From positions 1 to 64,000 of the forward strand of contig NZ_BCXA01000012.1 in the NCBI RefSeq assembly GCF_001894865.1: 64,000 bases of DNA. The letters are read 5' to 3'. Source of the DNA: Rhodococcus maanshanensis NBRC 100610 (GTDB lineage: Bacteria; Actinomycetota; Actinomycetes; Mycobacteriales; Mycobacteriaceae). The translations under genes were made by a program, and so were the position numbers. Of the stretch, positions 58,728 through 64,000 are shown one piece after another. The notes beneath the pieces were generated by a model. The model did no database searches. It saw only the letters and a program-made list of their open reading frames with translations, and was not told the origin of the DNA. Position 1 is the stretch's first letter. Each line of letters starts with the position of its first letter.

Positions 58728-59546
58728 TCAGCGCCGACGGCGCAGCATTCCGTACGTCAGTGCGCCAGCCGCGAGCGCCCCGAAGCCCAGCGCCGCGGTT
58801 GTCGCGACGGTGGTCCTCGACGGTGGCTGGAGGCGGGCCCGGAGGGACACCGGGTTGGAGAAAGTCAGTATGGGCCAACCATTTCCGGCAGCTTCCTTCC
58901 GAAGGGCGCGGTCCGGGTTGACGGCGGTCGGGTGGCCGACCGCGGCGAGCATCGGCAGGTCGGTCACCGAATCCGAGTAGGCGAAACTGCGGTCGAGATC
59001 GTAATTCTCCCGTCGCGCCAGTTCGCGGATCGCGTCGACCTTGCCCTCGCCGTAGCAGTAGAAGTCGACCTCGCCGGTGAAGCGCCCGTCCTTGACCTCC
59101 ATCCGGGTCGCGGCGGCGTGGTCGGCTCCGAGGGCGTCCGCGATCGGCGTCACCACCTCCTCGCCGGATGCCGACACCACGATGACATCGTGGCCGCGCA
59201 GCTTGTGGTCGGCGATCAGATCGGCCGCCTCGGCGAACACGAGTGGGTCCACGATGTCGTGCAGCGTCTCGGCGACCACCGCGCGGACCTGCTCCACGTC
59301 CCAGCCCGCGCACATATTGGTCAGGTGGGTGCGCATCCGCTCCATCTGGTCGTGGTCGGCGCCGGCGAGCAGGAAGAGGAACTGCGCGTAACTGCTCTTG
59401 AGTACCGAGCGTCGATTGATCAGGCCCTGGTCGAAAAAGGGCTTGCTGAACGCGAGCGTGCTCGACTTTGCGATGATCGTCTTGTCCAGGTCGAAGAACG
59501 CCGCGACCCGGCCGTTCCCGGGCTGTCTGTTCGCCTCTGCGGTCAC
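58728..59546 (-). CDS. HAD-family phosphatase (SerB-like, Rv3661-type)
   Basis: A 272 aa HAD IB hydrolase with a C-terminal transmembrane segment. FFDLDKTIIAKS (motif I, about 18-29) holds both aspartates; VVSASGEEVV (motif II), and FAYSDSVTDLPMLAAVG (motif IV) follow. SSYAQFLFLLAGADHDQMERMRTHLTNMCAGWD matches the Rv3661 group, named SerB-like or inhibition-of-morphological-differentiation proteins. A start at ATG 59606 would add 20 aa; GTG 59546 gives the closer family N-terminus. Acts on an unknown phosphate ester. Confidence 0.88.
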   Translation of the reverse strand: MTAEANRQPGNGRVAAFFDLDKTIIAKSSTLAFSKPFFDQGLINRRSVLKSSYAQFLFLLAGADHDQMERMRTHLTNMCAGWDVEQVRAVVAETLHDIVDPLVFAEAADLIADHKLRGHDVIVVSASGEEVVTPIADALGADHAAATRMEVKDGRFTGEVDFYCYGEGKVDAIRELARRENYDLDRSFAYSDSVTDLPMLAAVGHPTAVNPDRALRKEAAGNGWPILTFSNPVSLRARLQPPSRTTVATTAALGFGALAAGALTYGMLRRRR

Positions 59547-59624
59547 GGAAACCAGGATAGAGCCCCCGGGTGAATCGTGGATCCGAGCACGATTCTCAGT
59601 GTTCACCTTCGGATCTCCGACAGG

Positions 59625-59636
59625 AAATTCGAATTT
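59625..59636. promoter_or_regulatory. Perfect 12-bp palindrome AAATTCGAATTT
   Basis: An AT-rich palindrome in a 70% GC region overlaps a possible -35 (TTGCAA at 59635) with TAGTAT at 59660, 19 bases on. It lies between the HAD gene and the tad/ssd operon. Candidate operator; regulator unknown. Confidence 0.5.
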
Positions 59637-59694
59637 GCAAACTCGGATCGCGGCGGGTGTAGTATCAAAATCACCTGGACTTGATCTGGGTGTG

Positions 59695-59768
59695 TTCAGC
59701 CCGACCCCCCGGGGCTGAACTCTGAAGACCCCCGCCTCCTCCCCCCCTGGCGGGGGTCTTCCTCCGTT
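59695..59768 (+). terminator. Tandem hairpins upstream of the ssd-tad operon
   Basis: TTCAGCCC/GGGCTGAA (59695-59719) is followed by a 13-bp stem GAAGACCCCCGCC/GGCGGGGGTCTTC (59724-59761) and CTCCGTTTTC. Read with the TAGTAT promoter, these could end a ~95-nt leader or small RNA before ssd; on the opposite strand they precede the HAD gene. The 59547-59936 gap holds no other gene. Confidence 0.65.
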
Positions 59769-59936
59769 TTCAGGCTCGTTCGGGCCTCCTCTTCTCCCGC
59801 GCAGCGCGATGGTTCCGCACGGTCATCGACGCCGGAACGGTTCGCGGGTACCGGAATCCATCCCCAGGCCGGATTCTGTCCACATTCGGCGAGATCTCCG
59901 GCCTGCGGTCCCGTCCGGTCGCGCAGGCTCGTCGGC

Positions 59937-61052
59937 ATGGAACCCCCACATGCACCGGATGCCCCGCGTCCGTCGAATGTCCGGCCGGTCCTCGCGGTCC
60001 TCGCCGAGGACGGCCTGTCCCTGAGCGTGCGCCGTGCCGCGGCCGCGGCCGACCGCGCCCTTGACGAGCGGATGCTCCCGATTCCCCGACAGGTATGGGA
60101 CGGCGCGGCGTCGATCGCGCTTGATCCCGCCGCCGCGAGGGCCTGCGCCGCCGACGCGTTGCCGCGCAGGTCGGCCGTCCATGTGGTGTGTCAGGGACCG
60201 CCCGGTCTGCCCGAATGGCAGGCCGCCGCGGCGGTGGGGGCGGAGTCCGTTCTCGTCCTGCCTGCCGACGAACCCACCCTGGTCCAATCGCTTGCGCAGC
60301 GACGCGACCGTATCGTCGCCGGCGGTTCGGTGATCGCCGTGGTCGGCGGCTGCGGGGGTGCCGGGGCATCCACGCTGGCCGCGGCGATCGCCCTGGCGGG
60401 CCCCGCCCGTCGGGCCGGGAGCCGCTCGCTGCTGGTGGATGCCGACCCGCACGGCGGCGGCCTCGATCTGCTGCTCGGTCTGGAGGATCGGCCGGGGCTG
60501 CGCTGGCCTGCGGTGGTCGTCGAGGGCGGGCAGGTGTCGGCGGCCGCCCTGCACGACGCCCTGCCCGGTGCGGGCGCCGGGGTGGCGGTGCTGTCCTGCG
60601 GGCGCGGCGGCGAGGCCGGACGGCCGTCCGCGACGGCGATGCGGGCGATGATCGAATCAGGCTGCGGTGCTGGTGATCTCGTGGTGTGCGACGTGGGACG
60701 GGGGCTCGGCGACCTGGCCGCCGCGGTTTTCGATCTGGCCGACCTGGTGGCGGTCGTCGTGCCGGCCCAGGTGCGGTCGGCGGCGGCCGCAGAATCCGTG
60801 GTGGCCGCGGCGCGCACCAGGAATCCGAATGTGGGTGTGGTGGTGCGCGGTCCGGCGCCCGGCGGGCTGCGCGGCAGGGATGTCGCCGAGCTACTCGGGC
60901 TTCCCGTGCTCGCGGTGATGCGGCCGCAGCCGCGGCTGTCGGCCGCCCTGGAGCGCGGCGGCCTGCGGCTGCGCAGGCGATCGCCGTTGGCCGCGGGCGC
61001 GGGCGCGATCCTCGAGGTGCTCGGGACGGGTACCGGGGGGCGGGCCGGATGA
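59937..61052 (+). CDS. ssd: Septum-site-determining/TadZ-like ATPase
   Basis: A 371 aa MinD/CpaE-like ATPase. Receiver-like N-terminus; the deviant Walker A is VVGGCGGAGASTLAAAIAL (about 134-152, the usual second Lys replaced by S/A), with LLVDADPHGGGLDLLLG (about 170) as Walker A'. This matches Rv3660c (Ssd), proposed to affect septation and to work as TadZ in the Flp pilus system. Its stop overlaps tadA by 4 bp, so it belongs to the pilus operon. Confidence 0.85.
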   Translation: MEPPHAPDAPRPSNVRPVLAVLAEDGLSLSVRRAAAAADRALDERMLPIPRQVWDGAASIALDPAAARACAADALPRRSAVHVVCQGPPGLPEWQAAAAVGAESVLVLPADEPTLVQSLAQRRDRIVAGGSVIAVVGGCGGAGASTLAAAIALAGPARRAGSRSLLVDADPHGGGLDLLLGLEDRPGLRWPAVVVEGGQVSAAALHDALPGAGAGVAVLSCGRGGEAGRPSATAMRAMIESGCGAGDLVVCDVGRGLGDLAAAVFDLADLVAVVVPAQVRSAAAAESVVAAARTRNPNVGVVVRGPAPGGLRGRDVAELLGLPVLAVMRPQPRLSAALERGGLRLRRRSPLAAGAGAILEVLGTGTGGRAG

Positions 61053-62239
61053 GCTCCCTGGTCTCGCCCGAACTCCTGGACCGGGTTCGGGAGCGGTTGT
61101 CGAGGACGTCGGCCCAGCCCAGCCCGGCGATGGTGGCTGCGGCGATCCGGGCGGAGGCCTCAGGGGTGCTCGGGGACACGGACCTGCTCGACGCGCTGCA
61201 GGTCCTGCAGACCGAACTGACCGGTGCCGGAGCACTGGAACCGCTTCTCGCGCAGTCGGATGTCTCCGACGTCCTGGTCACTGGGCCGGACCAGGTCTGG
61301 GTGGACCGGGGCTCAGGCCTGGAGCGCGCACCGGTCCGGTTCGCCGACGAGGCCGCGGTGCGACGGCTCGCGCAGCGCCTCGCGCTGGCGGCGGGCAGGC
61401 GGCTCGACGACGCCCAGCCCTGGGTGGACGGCCGCCTCCCCGCGGCGGCGGGGTCCGGCTTCGGCGTTCGGCTGCACGCGGTGCTCGCGCCGCTCGCGCA
61501 GGGCGGAACCTGCGTGTCGCTGCGGGTGCTGCGCCCCGCGACGCAGGGACTCGACGCCCTCTGCTCGGGCGGCACGGTGCCCGCCGAGGCTCGTGAACTG
61601 CTGGTGCGGATCGTCGCCGCCCGACTCGCGTTCCTGGTCGTCGGCGGGACGGGCGCCGGCAAGACCACCCTGCTGGCGGCGCTGCTGGCGGAGGTCGACC
61701 GACGTGAGCGGATCGTCTGTGTGGAGGACGCGGCCGAGCTGGCGCCGACCCACCCGCACGTGGTGCGGCTGGTCGCCCGCGCCCCGAACGTCGAGGGGAT
61801 CGGCGAGGTGACTGTCCGGCAATTGGTGCGGCAGGCGCTCCGGATGCGGCCGGATCGCATCGTGGTCGGCGAGGTGCGCGGTGGCGAGGTGGTGGACCTG
61901 CTCACCGCGTTGAACACCGGTCATGACGGCGGGGCAGGCACCGTGCACGCGAACTCGCCGGAGGAGGTGCCTGCCCGGTTGGAGGCGTTGGCGGCGCTCG
62001 GCGGCCTGGATCGTGCCGCCCTGCACAGCCAGCTCGCGGCGGCGGTGCAGGTGGTGCTGCACGTACACCGTGCGGCGGACGGCAGGCGCAGGCTCGCTCA
62101 GATCGGTGTGCTGGACCGGGACGAGCGCGGGCAGGTCGGCGTGCTGCCTGCGTGGACCCCGGCCGCCGGTAGCTGTCCGGGCGCGGACCGTCTCGCGGAC
62201 CTGCTCGAGCGACGCGGCATCGGGGTGGGGTCGTGGTGA
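61049..62239 (+). CDS. tadA: TadA/VirB11-like secretion ATPase
   Basis: A 396 aa traffic ATPase. Walker A GGTGAGKTTLLAALL (about 200-214), Asp box VCVEDAAELAP (about 228), Walker B RPDRIVVGEVRGGEV (about 270), and His box TVHANSPEEVPARLEAL are present. It drives assembly of the Flp/Tad pilus. The N-terminal domain of about 190 residues is of CpaF type. ATG 61049; the longer frame upstream is a shadow. Confidence 0.92.
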   Translation: MSSLVSPELLDRVRERLSRTSAQPSPAMVAAAIRAEASGVLGDTDLLDALQVLQTELTGAGALEPLLAQSDVSDVLVTGPDQVWVDRGSGLERAPVRFADEAAVRRLAQRLALAAGRRLDDAQPWVDGRLPAAAGSGFGVRLHAVLAPLAQGGTCVSLRVLRPATQGLDALCSGGTVPAEARELLVRIVAARLAFLVVGGTGAGKTTLLAALLAEVDRRERIVCVEDAAELAPTHPHVVRLVARAPNVEGIGEVTVRQLVRQALRMRPDRIVVGEVRGGEVVDLLTALNTGHDGGAGTVHANSPEEVPARLEALAALGGLDRAALHSQLAAAVQVVLHVHRAADGRRRLAQIGVLDRDERGQVGVLPAWTPAAGSCPGADRLADLLERRGIGVGSW

Positions 62240-63018
62240 TCGCGGCGTCGACGGCCGCAGCGCTCGCGCTCATCGTCGCGCCCACCACCAGGACGATGAC
62301 GAGACTGAGTCCGCCGCGTCGCGTCGAGGGCCCGTGGGGACATGCCCGGTTGCGGGCGGCCGTGGCGCTCGGACTGATTGCCGCCGTGATGATCTACGCG
62401 CCGACGGCGGGATGCGCGGGCGCCGCGCTCGCGTTGACGACGGCCTATCGCCGCGCTCGCCGTCGGCGCGAGTGCGCGCGTGACGCGGACCTGCGCGGGT
62501 TGCTCGGCTGCCTGGAGGCGGCGACGGGGGAGCTGCGGGTGGGGGCGCATCCGGCGAATGCCTGCACCACCGCGGCCGGGGAATCGAGCGGTGCCGCGGC
62601 GGATGCGTTCCGGGCCGCCGCGGCCCGCGCCCGGCTCGGTGGCAGTGCCGCCGACGGATTGCAGGCTCAAGGGAGCGCGATCGACGTCGAGTTGGCGCGG
62701 GTGGCGGCGGCGTGGCGGGTGGCCGACCGGTACGGTGTCGCACTGGCGGACCTGCTCGATGCGGTCCGCGCGGACATGTTGGGGCGCATCAGGTTCCGGG
62801 ACCGGGTGGAGGCCGGGCTGGCGGGAGCCAGGGCCACGGCGGCGGTGCTCGCCTGCCTGCCGTTGCTGGGAATCGCGCTGGGCCAGTTGATGGGCGCGAG
62901 CCCGCTGCGGGTGCTGCTGTCCGGCGGACTCGGGGGGATGCTGCTGGTACTCGGCACGGTGTTCGCCTGCGCCGGCCTGCTCTGGACGGACCGCATCACC
63001 GGGCGGGTGACCCGATGA
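62236..63018 (+). CDS. tadB: TadB-like type II secretion F-domain protein
   Basis: A 260 aa membrane protein. N-terminal hydrophobic segments (IAASTAAALALIVA, ALGLIAAVMIYAPTAGCAGAALALT), a cytoplasmic T2SF domain (ADLLDAVRADMLGRIRFRDRVEAGLAGARATAAVLACLP, about 165-203) and C-terminal helices. It anchors the ATPase at the membrane. The GTG overlaps the TadA stop (GTGA); GTG 62233 is possible. It matches Rv3658c by position. Confidence 0.85.
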   Translation: MIAASTAAALALIVAPTTRTMTRLSPPRRVEGPWGHARLRAAVALGLIAAVMIYAPTAGCAGAALALTTAYRRARRRRECARDADLRGLLGCLEAATGELRVGAHPANACTTAAGESSGAAADAFRAAAARARLGGSAADGLQAQGSAIDVELARVAAAWRVADRYGVALADLLDAVRADMLGRIRFRDRVEAGLAGARATAAVLACLPLLGIALGQLMGASPLRVLLSGGLGGMLLVLGTVFACAGLLWTDRITGRVTR

Positions 63019-63599
63019 GCGCAGGGGCGGCGGCGCTGTTCGCGGCCGCCGCGCTCGCCGCTCCCGGTGCCGGTGCGGCGGCGGCGCGACTCCGGGGACC
63101 GGCGGCGGCGCCGCAGGGGCGGGCGCACCGCGCGCGGCACCGCGAGGTCACCGATCCCATGGCGATCGCGGCCGGATTCGACCTCTTGGCGGCCTGCCTG
63201 CAGGCGGGGATGCCCGTCGCCGTGGCGGCGGAGGCGGTCGCGGTGTCCGCTCCGGAGCCGCTGGGCAGCGCGCTCGACTCGGCCGCGAACCTGCTCACCC
63301 TCGGCGCTGAGCCCGAGATCGCCTGGGAGCGCGCGGCGGCGCACTCGGAGACCGATGGGCTCGCGCGGATGGCTCGTCGCTCCTCGCGGTCCGGCGCGGC
63401 CTTCGCGGGTGCGGTGACCGAATTGGCGGCGCAGCGCAGGCTCGCGCTCGAGGACCGGGCGGTGGCCGCGGCGGAACGGGCGGGTGTGCTGATCAGCGGT
63501 CCGCTCGGGCTGTGTTTCCTGCCCGCGTTCCTCTGCCTCGGAATCGTCCCGGTTGTGGTCGGCCTGGCCACCCGGGTGCTGAGCGGGGGTGTGCTGTGA
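63015..63599 (+). CDS. tadC: TadC-like type II secretion F-domain protein
   Basis: A 194 aa short T2SF protein, with an N-terminal helix (AAALFAAAALAAPGAGAAAARL), a cytoplasmic part (MAIAAGFDLLAACLQAGMPVAVAAEAVAV) and C-terminal transmembrane segment (LCFLPAFLCLGIVPVVVGLATRVL). Starts by ATGA overlap with TadB. Matches Rv3657c. Shorter than classical TadC (about 300 aa), which is normal in actinobacteria. Confidence 0.85.
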   Translation: MSAGAAALFAAAALAAPGAGAAAARLRGPAAAPQGRAHRARHREVTDPMAIAAGFDLLAACLQAGMPVAVAAEAVAVSAPEPLGSALDSAANLLTLGAEPEIAWERAAAHSETDGLARMARRSSRSGAAFAGAVTELAAQRRLALEDRAVAAAERAGVLISGPLGLCFLPAFLCLGIVPVVVGLATRVLSGGVL

Positions 63600-63671
63600 G
63601 TCCGCGCAGCCGAAGGACCGAGAGGACCCGCCGCGGAGACGCCGCGGCGGTGATCGAGAAGGGGGAACATC

Positions 63672-63875
63672 ATGGTGACCAAGGGGATTGGTGTGCTGCG
63701 TACCCGATTGCTGCTCGCCGCGGCCGCAGAGGAGGGCATGTCGACCGCGGAGTACGCGATCGGGACCATCGCCGCGGCGGCATTCGGGGCGGTGCTGTAC
63801 TCGGTGGTGACGGGCGACTCCATCGTGACGGCGCTGACCGGGATCATCGACAAGGCGCTGAACACCGCGGTGTGA
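63672..63875 (+). CDS. Flp-like prepilin (DUF4244)
   Basis: A 67 aa pilin-like protein. AAEEGMSTAEYAIGTIAAAAFGAVLYSVV (about 18-46) has the G-M/S-T-A-E-Y prepilin processing site after a basic leader, with the Glu at +5 and a hydrophobic stalk. This is the DUF4244 family, equal to Rv3656c. Small surface pilus subunit. GGGGGAAC precedes ATG 63672. Confidence 0.88.
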   Translation: MVTKGIGVLRTRLLLAAAAEEGMSTAEYAIGTIAAAAFGAVLYSVVTGDSIVTALTGIIDKALNTAV

Positions 63876-64000
63876 ACGAGGCCGGTGCGGTGACGGTGGA
63901 GGCCGCGATCGCGATCGCCTCGATCACGGTGGTCGTGGTGTTGTGCCTGGGTTCCTTCCTCGCGGTGTCCGCGCATGTTCGCTGCGTGGACGCCGCGCGG
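63872..64000 (+). CDS. TadE-like pilus protein (5' end only)
   Basis: Begins at GTG 63872, overlapping the Flp stop by 4 bp. 43 codons are visible: VNEAGAVTVEAAIAIASITV, then a hydrophobic helix and AHVRCVDAAR. GAVTVEAA is the prepilin-like TadE/TadF start. It equals Rv3655c by position. The remainder is beyond the window. Confidence 0.82.
   Translation, partial: MNEAGAVTVEAAIAIASITVVVVLCLGSFLAVSAHVRCVDAAR

Overview
The window is high-GC (about 70%) actinobacterial chromosome. From the tRNA-Pro gene at 15.9 kb to the right edge, its backbone follows the gene order known around Rv3654c-Rv3683 of Mycobacterium tuberculosis: metallophosphoesterase, ponA2, whiB4, two ArsA-type ATPases, RidA, metallo-beta-lactamase, crp, nth, thioredoxin-like protein, NUDIX, marP, ephE, holin-like protein, acs, dppABCD, HAD phosphatase, ssd and the tad genes. 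This points to a mycolic-acid-containing Mycobacteriales genome. Nocardia or a close Nocardiaceae relative is my inference; no 16S is present.

Layout. 1-15.8 kb is accessory. It holds the end of a secreted protein gene; a ketone-body operon (MFS, 3-hydroxybutyrate dehydrogenase, CoA-transferase A/B) facing a LysR gene; and a run of small regulator/enzyme pairs (TetR with enoyl-CoA hydratase, TetR with VOC, AraC, HxlR with an imine-reductase-like enzyme). Clear palindromic operators lie between most of the divergent pairs. A decayed patch lies at 9.6-10.3 kb. 15.9-28 kb is backbone, interrupted by a cupin/MarR/MFS insert and a lone-TnpB element between the two ArsA genes. 28.2-28.6 kb holds three tandem genes for related 36-40 aa peptides. 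28.7-37.5 kb is an inserted 3-hydroxyanthranilate (2-aminomuconate) meta-cleavage cluster with its own transporter, LysR regulator and a kynurenine-formamidase-like hydrolase. 37.6-50 kb returns to backbone (crp, nth, trx, NUDIX, marP, ephE, nhaA, an MHS transporter, a trypsin-like protease, acs). A second TnpB element sits against the acs start codon. 51.7-57 kb is the dipeptide ABC transporter. 57.5-64 kb has a degenerate Fic-like protein, a probable Ms1-type RNA, a HAD phosphatase and the tad/Flp pilus locus running off the edge.

The two TnpB elements (about 1.3 kb, without TnpA) are the most informative feature. Both abut 5'-GGTCAT, which is the reverse complement of an ATGACC start. Removing the first recreates an ATGA overlap between arsA1 and arsA2. 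The second separates acs from its own upstream region, which contains a perfect TGTGA-N6-TCACA Crp site, while crp itself lies 12 kb away. The three micro-peptide genes resemble, in size and layout only, the small cell-wall channel peptides of corynebacteria, and are the best candidate for an undescribed system.
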